64,000 nt of DNA, taken from Pseudoalteromonas sp. N1230-9. Lineage in GTDB: Bacteria > Pseudomonadota > Gammaproteobacteria > Enterobacterales > Alteromonadaceae. The stretch covers positions 135,001-199,000 of the forward strand of contig NZ_CP090419.1 in assembly GCF_032716425.1 (NCBI RefSeq), given 5' to 3'. The notes under the pieces are model-generated. The model searched no databases, was not told where the DNA came from, and saw only the letters and a program-made list of their open reading frames with translations. Positions 56,499 to 64,000 of the stretch are shown in pieces (the first letter of the stretch is position 1; each line of letters opens with the position of its first letter). The translations under genes and the position numbers were made by a program.

Positions 56499-56660
56499 AT
56501 ACCAATTCGCTTAATTAAGTGGTCTATTTTGAGGCAATAAAACCTCGTTGATAACAAGGCAAAAATTTCGTTATTTAGTTGTTCTAAATCAGAAATTTTT
56601 AACGCAGGTAGCGACAGGTTTAATCCCTCAAAATGATTAAGTATTATTGCGGATTGGTAT
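56499..56660. repeat. 162-bp palindromic MITE-like repeat, copy 2 (inverted relative to copy 1)
   Basis: Bounded by ataccaattcgc (56499-56510) and gcggattggtat (56649-56660). Read in the reverse orientation it matches the copy at 12138-12299 over the whole 162 bp with about six substitutions and no indel by my alignment. It lies between the lipoprotein promoter region and the acnA terminator. Here the outer two bases are not TA on both sides, so no clear target duplication can be defined. Confidence 0.9.
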
Positions 56661-56675
56661 TGTTAGTGTTTTAAA

Positions 56676-56706
56676 CAAAAAAGGGGCTGAAAATTCAGCC
56701 CCTTAG
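56676..56706 (-). terminator. Terminator of acnA
   Basis: In the minus orientation aaggggctga-attt-tcagcccctt followed by ttttgttt, just after the acnA stop codon. Confidence 0.9.
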
Positions 56707-56721
56707 TTAACTTAACAGCAA

Positions 56722-59472
56722 TTACTGCTCAGCCAGCATATTACGCAGTACATACTGTAAAATACCGCCGTGTTTGTAGTAATCCCACTCTTTCGGGGTA
56801 TCTATACGCACATCAACACTAAAGCTAACTTGTTTGCCTTCACTGTTAGTCGCAATCACACTGACTTCATTGGTTTTGTCATATAAGCCTTCAAAGTCGA
56901 ATGACTCATGACCCGTTAGACCCAATGACTCATAGCTCTCACCTTCTTTAAATTGTAGGGGTAAAACACCCATACCAATCAGGTTTGAACGGTGAATACG
57001 CTCATAGCTTTGTGCAATAACGGCTTTAACACCAAGCAGAAGTGAACCTTTAGCAGCCCAGTCCCGTGATGAGCCTGTGCCATACTCCGCGCCCGCTAAA
57101 ATAATCAGTGGCGTGCCATCTTGCTGATATTGCATCGCTGCATCATAAATGCTGGCAAGCTCATCGCTTGGCTGCATACGGGTCACACCGCCTTCGGTGC
57201 CTGGGGCTAATAGATTACGTAAACGTACATTAGCAAAAGTACCGCGCATCATCACTTCGTGGTTACCACGACGCGAACCATACGAGTTAAATTGTGCCTT
57301 TTGCACACCGTGCTCTTGCAAGTAAAGACCTGCTGGGGCATCCGCTTTAATCGCACCTGCTGGCGAGACGTGGTCAGTGGTTACTGAGTCACCTAATTTT
57401 GCTAAACAGCGTGCACCACTAATGCTCGGAATACCTGGAGGCTCAATTTCCATACCATCAAAGAAGGGCGCTTTTTTGATGTAGGTTGACGCATCATCCC
57501 AATCATAAAGTTTGCCATCAGGAATTTGAATTTTCTGCCAGCGATCATCGCCTTGATACACATTGCCATAGCTTGATGCGAACATTTCTTTGGTCACGGT
57601 CTCTTTTACTAATTCATTGACTTCACTGACACTCGGCCAGATATTTTTCAGGTAAATGTCATTCCCATTAGGGTCTTGTGCTAGCGGCTCGTTGTACACA
57701 TCAATATCTGTGCGGCCTGCAATAGCGTAGGCTACAACAAGTGGTGGCGAAGCTAAAAAGTTCATTTTCACATCTTGGTGAATACGACCTTCAAAGTTTC
57801 GGTTACCTGATAAAATAGAGCTGACTACCAGTTTGTGCTTTTGAATGGCTTCGCTGATCTCATCAGCCAGTGGGCCAGAGTTGCCAATACAGGTTGTACA
57901 GCCATAGCCAACAAGATTAAAGCCTAACGCATCTAAATCATCCATTAAGTCTGCTTTTTTCAGGTAGTCAGTCACTACTTGAGAGCCAGGTGCCAATGAG
58001 GTTTTAACCCAAGGTTTCACTTTTAAGCCTAATTGTTTTGCTTTTTTAGCGACTAAGCCCGCTGCTAAAATAACACTGGGGTTTGAGGTATTTGTACAGC
58101 TTGTAATTGCAGCAATGACACACGCACCGTCATTCAGCTCAAACTCCTCGCCTTTAAAGTTAACCTTAGCCGCCCCCATAAATTGTGCTTCGTTTACTGG
58201 CTCATCAGGGTTGGTTGTAGGGCCCTCATCTTCAATGCGCGCCTCTTGAATATCGCTTTTATCGCGATGCTGCATACGTTCATCTTGGAAGCCCTTTAAG
58301 TGCTCACCAATGATGTCGCCCGCTTTATCAAGGGCAATTCTATCCTGTGGACGTTTAGGACCCGCAAGGCTTGGCACCACATCATCAAGCGATAGCTCAA
58401 GAGTATCGGTGTAATGAGCTTCATCGCCAGGGTTTCGCCATAAGCCTTGATGTTTTGCATAATCTTCTATCAACTTAAGTTGTTTATCATCGCGGTTTGT
58501 TAAGCGCAGATAGTTAATGGTTTCATCATCAATAGGGAAAATACCGCAGGTTGCTCCATATTCTGGTGCCATATTGGCGATAGTAGCACGGTCAGCAAGT
58601 GGCAAATCGGCGAGTCCGTCACCATAAAACTCAACAAATTTACCCACCACACCATGCTTACGCAGCATTTCTGTTACGGTTAGCACAAGGTCAGTTGCAG
58701 TCGTGCCTTCTGGCAGACGACCATTTAGCTTAAAGCCGATAACTTGTGGGATCAATAAGCTGATTGGTTGGCCTAGCATGGCGGCTTCGGCTTCAATACC
58801 ACCTACGCCCCAACCAAGTACACCAAGACCATTAATCATGGTTGTGTGTGAATCTGTGCCGACAAGGGTATCTGGGTAAGCCAGTGATTTACCATTTTTT
58901 TCATCATTGAACACCACACGGGCTAGATATTCTAAATTGACTTGGTGAACGATACCGGTTGCTGGTGGCACAACTTTCAAGTTATCAAAAGCGGTTTGTC
59001 CCCAGCGTAAAAATTCGTAACGTTCTTTATTGCGCTCGTATTCAAGTTTCGCATTTAAGTCGAATGAGCCATCTTCACCGTAGCCATCAACTTGCACCGA
59101 ATGGTCAATCACAAGTTCAGCGGGTGAAAGAGGGTTAATTTTTGCTGGATCGCCACCGAGTTTTTCCATGGCGTCACGCATCGCGGCTAAATCAACAATG
59201 GCGGGCACACCTGTGAAGTCTTGCATGACAACACGGGCAGGCGTAAACGCTACTTCTGCTGATGGTTTAGCTTGCGGATCCCAGTTTAATAAAGCTTCAA
59301 TATCTTGCTTTTTGATATTAACGCCATCTTCATTACGTAATAGGTTTTCGAGTAAGATTTTTAACGAGAATGGCAAGCGCTTTGCTTTATCGCCTAAGCC
59401 TTGTAAAGAGTGAATATGGTATTGTTCACCATTGATTGTAAGCTGTTTTTGGGTATCAAAACTGTTATTCAT
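56722..59472 (-). CDS. acnA: Aconitate hydratase AcnA
   Basis: AcnA interconverts citrate and isocitrate and belongs to the IRP1-like aconitases, stable under oxidative stress in E. coli. The 916-residue protein has the 4Fe-4S cluster ligands in [13 protein letters not shown] and [14 protein letters not shown], the substrate regions [22 protein letters not shown] and [19 protein letters not shown], and the swivel domain [17 protein letters not shown] start at the ATG at 59472 ([11 protein letters not shown]), with cagggg upstream, which fits the family length of about 890-920. A longer in-frame start at 59547 is unlikely. Confidence 0.95.
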   Translation of the reverse strand: MNNSFDTQKQLTINGEQYHIHSLQGLGDKAKRLPFSLKILLENLLRNEDGVNIKKQDIEALLNWDPQAKPSAEVAFTPARVVMQDFTGVPAIVDLAAMRDAMEKLGGDPAKINPLSPAELVIDHSVQVDGYGEDGSFDLNAKLEYERNKERYEFLRWGQTAFDNLKVVPPATGIVHQVNLEYLARVVFNDEKNGKSLAYPDTLVGTDSHTTMINGLGVLGWGVGGIEAEAAMLGQPISLLIPQVIGFKLNGRLPEGTTATDLVLTVTEMLRKHGVVGKFVEFYGDGLADLPLADRATIANMAPEYGATCGIFPIDDETINYLRLTNRDDKQLKLIEDYAKHQGLWRNPGDEAHYTDTLELSLDDVVPSLAGPKRPQDRIALDKAGDIIGEHLKGFQDERMQHRDKSDIQEARIEDEGPTTNPDEPVNEAQFMGAAKVNFKGEEFELNDGACVIAAITSCTNTSNPSVILAAGLVAKKAKQLGLKVKPWVKTSLAPGSQVVTDYLKKADLMDDLDALGFNLVGYGCTTCIGNSGPLADEISEAIQKHKLVVSSILSGNRNFEGRIHQDVKMNFLASPPLVVAYAIAGRTDIDVYNEPLAQDPNGNDIYLKNIWPSVSEVNELVKETVTKEMFASSYGNVYQGDDRWQKIQIPDGKLYDWDDASTYIKKAPFFDGMEIEPPGIPSISGARCLAKLGDSVTTDHVSPAGAIKADAPAGLYLQEHGVQKAQFNSYGSRRGNHEVMMRGTFANVRLRNLLAPGTEGGVTRMQPSDELASIYDAAMQYQQDGTPLIILAGAEYGTGSSRDWAAKGSLLLGVKAVIAQSYERIHRSNLIGMGVLPLQFKEGESYESLGLTGHESFDFEGLYDKTNEVSVIATNSEGKQVSFSVDVRIDTPKEWDYYKHGGILQYVLRNMLAEQ

Positions 59473-59690
59473 TATTTGCCCCTGTGGTTTTAACAAGCCG
59501 AGCTTGTTTTGTGTTTCCTTTTCGAGATATACACTAGCCTGTTGCAAACTTAATACCAGCTAGTAAATTTATTTTGCTGACGAAAAAGTATGCTACTTAA
59601 ATAGTGTTGATGCCGACACGATTTATTTCAAGGGCAAAAAGATAAATGGTCAGTTAACTAAGTAAGGTTTTTATAGATAAGTAAGTATCT

Positions 59691-60110
59691 TTAGTCGAGC
59701 CAGTGTTTCTGTTTGCCTATATGGCTGACAAACATAAGTACTAAGCCAATAATAATGACACAAAATGGCGTTGCTAATGCGCTTACGCCAAACATACCAA
59801 GGCTATCAATCACCACAAAATTATAATATTGCTGGACTAATACGGCGATAAACGAGATTAAAAAGAGCTCTCTGGCAAGGGCTTTTTTTGCTAGCAATAA
59901 AATGCTCGCGAAGCTTGCTGTAAATACGGCTATCGCGAAGGCAGACGTTGACCAGAGCGGGATATCACGGTATGCAGCTTGTTGCTCAAGTGGGAGTTGG
60001 TTAATCATTTCGGGCGTGATTAATTGCTGCATTATAAATGCAATGACGCCTAAAAGATTCCAAACAAGAGCTGCCCAAGCAAGTGGCTTAAGCCAAGCGG
60101 GAGGAGTCAT
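59691..60110 (-). CDS. Hypothetical four-helix membrane protein
   Basis: The 139-residue protein has four predicted membrane helices (ALVWNLLGVIAFIMQQL, FAIAVFTASFASILLLA, LISFIAVLVQQYYNFVV, LATPFCVIIIGLVLMFV). The segment MINQLPLEQQAAYRDIPLW after helix 1 resembles small uncharacterised membrane proteins of marine gammaproteobacteria. Its function is unknown and it has no apparent partner gene. Confidence 0.68.
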   Translation of the reverse strand: MTPPAWLKPLAWAALVWNLLGVIAFIMQQLITPEMINQLPLEQQAAYRDIPLWSTSAFAIAVFTASFASILLLAKKALARELFLISFIAVLVQQYYNFVVIDSLGMFGVSALATPFCVIIIGLVLMFVSHIGKQKHWLD

Positions 60111-60180
60111 AAATCACCTTTTATTGTTGTTATTATCGCATTCAATTAAAGGTGATTTATGTTAACTAAGCAAGCTCTAG

Positions 60181-60555
60181 TTAACCAAAAGAAATAGGGC
60201 GACGGCCTGTTTTTTCGTCTACTTTTGGTTTTTTAGTACGCTTGCGTTTTGTTTTTTTCGGTGCCGTTTCGCTCGTTTCCGGTTGCGCTTTTTTCGGTGT
60301 TTCTGGTGGACGAGGATTCGGTGTTGCATCTTCGCTTAATGTTAATTGAAACAACTCACCATCAAAAGCGAGCACATCACCACTGTATAATTTTTTCCGT
60401 TTTATTGTACAAATTTCATGGTTTACTCCAACATAACCTTCACCTATTAGTGCTTTTGCCTGGCCTCCGGTTTCGACTAGGTCGAGCACTTTTAGCAAAT
60501 TGCATAACTCTATAGGCTCTTCTTCTAGTTCAATTTCTATGAAATCTTCGTTCAT
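60181..60555 (-). CDS. S4-domain RNA-binding protein (YbcJ-like) with a basic tail
   Basis: The 124-residue protein has an S4-type RNA-binding domain at about 15-72 (LLKVLDLVETGGQAKALIGEGYVGVNHEICTIKRKKL), similar to E. coli YbcJ. About 50 residues that are Lys/Pro-rich follow (PKKTKRKRTKKPKV), a tail that YbcJ lacks. The tail may add nonspecific RNA affinity. It stands alone. Confidence 0.8.
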   Translation of the reverse strand: MNEDFIEIELEEEPIELCNLLKVLDLVETGGQAKALIGEGYVGVNHEICTIKRKKLYSGDVLAFDGELFQLTLSEDATPNPRPPETPKKAQPETSETAPKKTKRKRTKKPKVDEKTGRRPISFG

Positions 60556-60791
60556 GTTGGTCTCTCGTCATTTAATCCTAGCCATTATAAAGCCTAGCAC
60601 TGGATTGAACCAAGATTAAATTTTTAACTTCTTAAAAGGGTTAAAACTGCTTTCGGAAAAATAATGATATTTTTTCAAAAGTAGTAAAAAAATTGCAGCA
60701 TTTGCTGGGTACACTGCGCCCGTTCTAAATTGGTGTACTAATTGCTATAAGCAATCTCGTTTCATTTTAAATTCGTTCTGGAGAAGTAGTA

Positions 60792-61079
60792 ATGGGCGTA
60801 AGAACAGCACTAAGAAAAGAGTTAATGGGGTTACAGGATTCGTCACTATTAGCCGCAGATGATGTGCGAGCTTTGCTTACAAAAGCAATCAAAGCTAAGC
60901 CCGAAAAGTCAGAACAAGGCTTCGCGTTAATTTCACGATTTAATGATAATCACAGTCAACTGGTTTTTGGTGAAAGTAATAAAGAAAAACTACTCGAATA
61001 CCAGACCCATCGTTTATTCAAAGAGATTTTATACACACGAAAAAGTTTTGATAAGTGGTTAAATAAATATTTAAATTAA
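60792..61079 (+). CDS. Hypothetical protein
   Basis: The 95-residue soluble protein (MGVRTALRKELMGLQDSSLL...) has mixed charged and hydrophobic composition, no signal peptide and no membrane segment. A ctggagaag ribosome binding site supports the ATG. I recognise no family. A palindrome and the lipoprotein gene follow on the same strand. Confidence 0.6.
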   Translation: MGVRTALRKELMGLQDSSLLAADDVRALLTKAIKAKPEKSEQGFALISRFNDNHSQLVFGESNKEKLLEYQTHRLFKEILYTRKSFDKWLNKYLN

Positions 61080-61098
61080 TTGTATTGTTTTCTCATTT

Positions 61099-61116
61099 AG
61101 ATTACATTTGTAATCT
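61099..61116. promoter_or_regulatory. Perfect palindrome of BlaI/MecI/CopY operator type
   Basis: agattaca-tt-tgtaatct is an 18-bp perfect inverted repeat containing TACAttTGTA. The consensus bound by BlaI, MecI and CopY repressors is TACAnnTGTA, often extended to ATTACAnnTGTAAT, which this site matches fully. It lies 15 bp before the start of the downstream lipoprotein gene, overlapping where RNA polymerase would bind or start. It could instead be a weak terminator of the 95-residue gene, but no T run follows. Confidence 0.5.
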
Positions 61117-61131
61117 TTGTGGGGGAGCACT

Positions 61132-61794
61132 ATGAAGAAGATTTATATACTATGCATGCTGTTTCTGTTAGCTAGCTGCCAGCAACCTACGGTCTACGTT
61201 TACACCGAAAATCTTGATGCACAAAAAAAGAGTCAATTAGAGTTAGCACTACGCAACCAAAGTTTGCCTTACGAGTATGTTCAGCTTGATATTCCACGGG
61301 AGTTCTCTGAAGCCACACTCATGCTTTCGCAAGATAAAATACTGACTCATGAAGCAGAGCAACTAGGTGACATTATGCTGCAGCTTGGCTATCAACCCGT
61401 TATTAAATACATCACTGAAGCAAATCATGTTTACAAAAATGGTAACATCGGCTTTTACTTGAAAGAGCCAAGTGAGCAAGGCGAGTTTTCAATGCCTAGT
61501 CGCGTTTTAACAACGGGGTGTGATGAAGATAAGTTCAATGATCTTGTTGTGACATTCACAGATACACAGGCAGAGTTCACACTTAGAAGCGGTACGAAAG
61601 TGGTGCTCAACTGGGAGTATTTATACGGTTACCTAGTTATTTACTATAAAAATTACTCGCAAACGTATGCGCATTCTCAGCCTTTTATTAACACCCCATT
61701 TGGTGAAAAGCCCTCAGACACCTATTGGTTTACTGCACGGGTTAATGAACCAAGCTGGCTGAATTGCTCGTTACAAATTGTGTATATGGATTAG
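61132..61794 (+). CDS. Hypothetical lipoprotein
   Basis: From the ATG at 61132 (ribosome binding site gggggag) the protein has 220 residues with a lipoprotein signal (ILCMLFLLASCQQP; lipid-modified Cys near residue 15). The mature part contains VYTENLDAQKKSQLELALRNQSLPYEYVQLDIP and two further Cys (TTGCDED and LNCSLQ). I recognise no domain. It is preceded by the TACAttTGTA palindrome and converges with the cyclic nucleotide-binding gene through a 4-nt TTAG overlap. Confidence 0.65.
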   Translation: MKKIYILCMLFLLASCQQPTVYVYTENLDAQKKSQLELALRNQSLPYEYVQLDIPREFSEATLMLSQDKILTHEAEQLGDIMLQLGYQPVIKYITEANHVYKNGNIGFYLKEPSEQGEFSMPSRVLTTGCDEDKFNDLVVTFTDTQAEFTLRSGTKVVLNWEYLYGYLVIYYKNYSQTYAHSQPFINTPFGEKPSDTYWFTARVNEPSWLNCSLQIVYMD

Positions 61795-62249
61795 CCGCGT
61801 GACTCTAAATAATTACTGAGCTTAATGATGCGTTCACTCATTCCTTCGATGATACGATCTTTTATTTTCTCACGTATTACGTTTGGTAGGCGAGTAAGCG
61901 CTTCTGGTGTGATTGCAAGTACGATAGTATCGATCTTAGCCCGCGCACTGGTACTTCGTTCACGGTTATTGATAAACGCGCCTTCACCAATAAATTCACC
62001 AGGCTCTATACTGCCTAGCTCAACTAAATGGCTTTGCTTAAACACGGTAAGAGAGCCACTTAGTACAATATAAAGACGTTTGTCATTATCAAATTGTTTA
62101 AAAACCGCACGGCCTTGTTGTACTAAATATAAGTGACTAAACGATTCTAATAACACCTGTCGTTCACTAAGAGAAAACTCTCTAAAAAACGACAGCCTGT
62201 TAATAATTTCCATTTGTTTAATAAGCGGAATATGCTCGATTAACTTCAT
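61791..62249 (-). CDS. Cyclic nucleotide-binding domain protein
   Basis: The 152-residue protein is a single cNMP-binding (CAP-like) beta-barrel domain. It shows FFREFSLSERQVLLES, VFKQFDNDKRLYIVLSGSLTVFK, and EPGEFIGEGAFINNRERSTSARAKIDT, the phosphate-binding cassette with Gly-Glu and Arg. It lacks the C-terminal helix-turn-helix of Crp, so it is not a DNA-binding regulator by itself. It lies 27 bp after glnG on the same strand, so it may be co-transcribed with glnLG. Confidence 0.82.
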   Translation of the reverse strand: MKLIEHIPLIKQMEIINRLSFFREFSLSERQVLLESFSHLYLVQQGRAVFKQFDNDKRLYIVLSGSLTVFKQSHLVELGSIEPGEFIGEGAFINNRERSTSARAKIDTIVLAITPEALTRLPNVIREKIKDRIIEGMSERIIKLSNYLESRG

Positions 62250-62276
62250 TGATTCACTGTGTTCATAGTGTGAAAT

Positions 62277-63662
62277 TTAGCTAATATTGCGCTCTTTTAG
62301 CTTGCGGGTCAATGTATTACGCCCCCAACCAATTTTGATGGCTGCTTCTTGTTTGTGGCCTGCACAGTTTGCTAGTGCGGTTTTAATTAAGCGAGTTTCT
62401 AATTGTGCTTGAATGGCAGGCCAAATATTCTCTTTACCTTGTTTAAGTTCAAGATTAAGCCATTGTTGAAATGCATCTAGCCAGTCGCCTTCATGCTCTG
62501 TAGGGGCTGCGGCAATAATTTCGGGAGGTAAATCTTGCTCGCTGATAAGCTCACCTGGCGCCATAACAGTTAACCAACGGCAGGTATTCTCTAGTTGGCG
62601 AACATTGCCAGGCCAATTGAATAGGCGTAATTGCTCAGTGGCTTTAGGGCTTAATATTTTGCTTTCGACTTGCAGTTCTTTAGCACTTTTATGTAAAAAA
62701 TGTTGTGCGAGGCGCTCAATATCTTCGGTACGTTCACGCAGGGCGGGTAGGCGTAAACGCACCACGTTTAAACGATGGAATAAGTCGTCACGAAACTTTC
62801 CTTGTTTTACCAAGTCTTCAAGGTTTTGGTGGGTGGCGGCGATGATTCGTACATCGACCTTAATGCTTTGATGACCGCCAACACGGTAAAATTCACCATC
62901 GGCGAGTACACGTAATAAGCGAGTTTGCACATCAAGTGGCATATCACCAATTTCGTCTAAAAATAATGTGCCGCCATTTGCCTGTTCAAAGCGGCCTTTA
63001 CGAATGCTGTCAGCTCCTGTGAATGCGCCTTTTTCATGGCCGAATAACTCTGACTCCACTAATTCTTTAGGAATGGCAGCCATATTAAGGGCGATAAACT
63101 GGTTTTCTTTGCGTGGGCTATGGTTGTGTAAGGCGCTGGCGACAAGCTCCTTACCTGTACCCGATTCGCCATTGATTAACACACTCATACTTGAAGCTGA
63201 TAATTTACCAATCGCACGAAACACCTCTTGCATAGCAGGTGCTTCACCTATGATATGCGCATTGGTTTGCGGTGCTAATTTACGTTTGGTTTTTTTTGTT
63301 GAGTTAGCACGACATGCGCTTTCTACCAATGCTACGGCTTCATCTAAATCAAACGGTTTGGCAAGATACTCAAAAGCCCCCTTTTGAAACGCATTAACTG
63401 CTGAGTCGAGATCTGAGTGGGCAGTCATGATGATCACAGGTAAGCCAGGATTTTGATCAGCAATTGTTTCTAGCAATGCCATGCCGTCCATACCTGGCAT
63501 ACGCACGTCAGAGACGAGCACTGTGGGCTGGCTAAATTTTAATGCATTAAGTACATCTTGTGCATTTGCATAGCTTTGGGTTTCAAATCCTGCTCTTGCC
63601 AGCGCTTTTTCTAATACAAAGCGTATTGAGGCATCATCATCAACTAACCAGACTGTTTTCAT
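62277..63662 (-). CDS. glnG: Nitrogen regulation protein NR(I), NtrC
   Basis: NtrC activates sigma-54 promoters under nitrogen limitation. The 461-residue protein has a receiver domain (phosphoacceptor Asp52 in VSDVRMPGMDG), a sigma-54 interaction AAA+ domain (Walker A GESGTGKE, the GAFTGA loop, FLDEIGDMPLDVQTRLLRVL) and a C-terminal Fis-type helix-turn-helix (QEAAIKIGWGRNTLTRKLKE). The GWGRNTLTRK helix is diagnostic of NtrC among sigma-54 activators. It follows the kinase gene glnL by 18 bp. Confidence 0.95.
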   Translation of the reverse strand: MKTVWLVDDDASIRFVLEKALARAGFETQSYANAQDVLNALKFSQPTVLVSDVRMPGMDGMALLETIADQNPGLPVIIMTAHSDLDSAVNAFQKGAFEYLAKPFDLDEAVALVESACRANSTKKTKRKLAPQTNAHIIGEAPAMQEVFRAIGKLSASSMSVLINGESGTGKELVASALHNHSPRKENQFIALNMAAIPKELVESELFGHEKGAFTGADSIRKGRFEQANGGTLFLDEIGDMPLDVQTRLLRVLADGEFYRVGGHQSIKVDVRIIAATHQNLEDLVKQGKFRDDLFHRLNVVRLRLPALRERTEDIERLAQHFLHKSAKELQVESKILSPKATEQLRLFNWPGNVRQLENTCRWLTVMAPGELISEQDLPPEIIAAAPTEHEGDWLDAFQQWLNLELKQGKENIWPAIQAQLETRLIKTALANCAGHKQEAAIKIGWGRNTLTRKLKERNIS

Positions 63663-63680
63663 GATTACTCCAAAAAACCA

Positions 63681-64000
63681 TTAATCCGTAAAAGGCAAAT
63701 AGATATTAAATTCTGTATGACCAGGCCAACTGTCACAGTCTATGTGTCCGTCATGTTGGTCAACCAAGGTTTGCGCGATGGATAAACCAAGCCCTGAACC
63801 ATTTTCTTTATTGGTGATCATTGGATAGAACAAAGTTTCTTTTAGATTCTTATCTATACCTGGACCATTATCCGAAATTTGGATCAGCAAGGTTTTTTTC
63901 GGCGCTTTACCAGGACGTCTATGCTGGTGGTTAATACGGGTTTTTATTCTAATTTCACCACCATCAACGAGAGCCTGTTGGGCATTACGAATAATGTTCA
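63681..64000 (-). CDS. glnL: Nitrogen sensor histidine kinase NtrB, C-terminal part (cut by window end)
   Basis: Only the last 106 or so codons are in the window; the reading frame stays open to the edge. The ATPase domain is visible: NIIRNAQQAL (N box), QISDNGPGI (G1 box), LFYPMITNKENGSGLGLSIAQ (F and G2 boxes), ending IYLPFTD. With glnG directly downstream it is the NtrB kinase/phosphatase, which is controlled by PII. glnA probably lies upstream of it, beyond the window. Confidence 0.92.
   Translation of the reverse strand, partial: NIIRNAQQALVDGGEIRIKTRINHQHRRPGKAPKKTLLIQISDNGPGIDKNLKETLFYPMITNKENGSGLGLSIAQTLVDQHDGHIDCDSWPGHTEFNIYLPFTD

Overview
The window looks like chromosomal DNA of a marine gammaproteobacterium of the order Alteromonadales, most likely Pseudoalteromonas or a close relative. 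This rests on the gene repertoire (TonB-dependent receptors, a secreted S9 peptidase, endonuclease I, CheV, AtoE, dimeric dUTPase, YacL, CysJIH), the AT-leaning composition and protein sequences that read as orthologues of known gammaproteobacterial ones. No database search was possible, so the genus is an inference.

Layout. 1-3420 is the end of an rRNA operon (spacer with a boxA-like element, 23S, 5S, terminator). 3544-9759 is a minus-strand chain uvrD > tmcA > orphan periplasmic binding protein > CheW-like protein carrying an inserted CZB zinc-sensing domain; the first three genes overlap. 10018-14379 holds small housekeeping genes (YacL, periplasmic peroxiredoxin, dUTPase, YrfG-type phosphatase, nudE, cysQ). 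A 162-bp palindromic mobile-like repeat sits between dUTPase and yrfG and supplies the stop codons of both. 14432-15239 is an initiator-tRNA locus: one degenerate tRNA-like copy, three identical tRNA-fMet genes, then two decayed tRNA 3' halves alternating with three terminators. 15492-31045 mixes membrane, signalling and enzyme genes (TRIC channel, comM, orphan response regulator, S9 peptidase, CBS-domain protein, response regulator-EAL, S2P-like protease, AtoE, CheV, K+ channel, EVE protein, tesB). plsB follows on the opposite strand.

33695-38932 is the complete S10 ribosomal protein operon (rpsJ to rpsQ) with a promoter, a structured leader and a terminator. It is not followed by the spc operon. 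Instead comes a region concerned with the cell surface and uptake (39533-49181): two paralogous TonB-dependent receptors enclosing a TonB-like protein without a recognisable TonB C-terminal domain, a small unknown protein, a short GT29/sialyltransferase-like protein and a modular secreted endonuclease I. Next are the sulfate-assimilation genes cysJ-cysI-cysH (49441-53780), which work with the cysQ gene at 13582.

53883-62249 contains a solute-binding-like protein, a DUF4124 protein, a lipoprotein made of nine 18-residue repeats that strictly alternate SGD and SGS, a second copy of the 162-bp repeat in the opposite orientation, acnA, small membrane and RNA-binding proteins, and a lipoprotein preceded by a perfect palindrome of the BlaI/CopY operator type. 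The window ends with glnG (ntrC) and the 3' part of glnL (ntrB), the nitrogen-control two-component system.

Four convergent gene pairs share their stop codons through a 4-nt TTAA or TTAG overlap. The strongest candidates for something undescribed are the binding protein / CheW-CZB pair, the tRNA relic and terminator array, the alternating-repeat lipoprotein, and the GT29-like and TonB-like proteins inside the receptor region.
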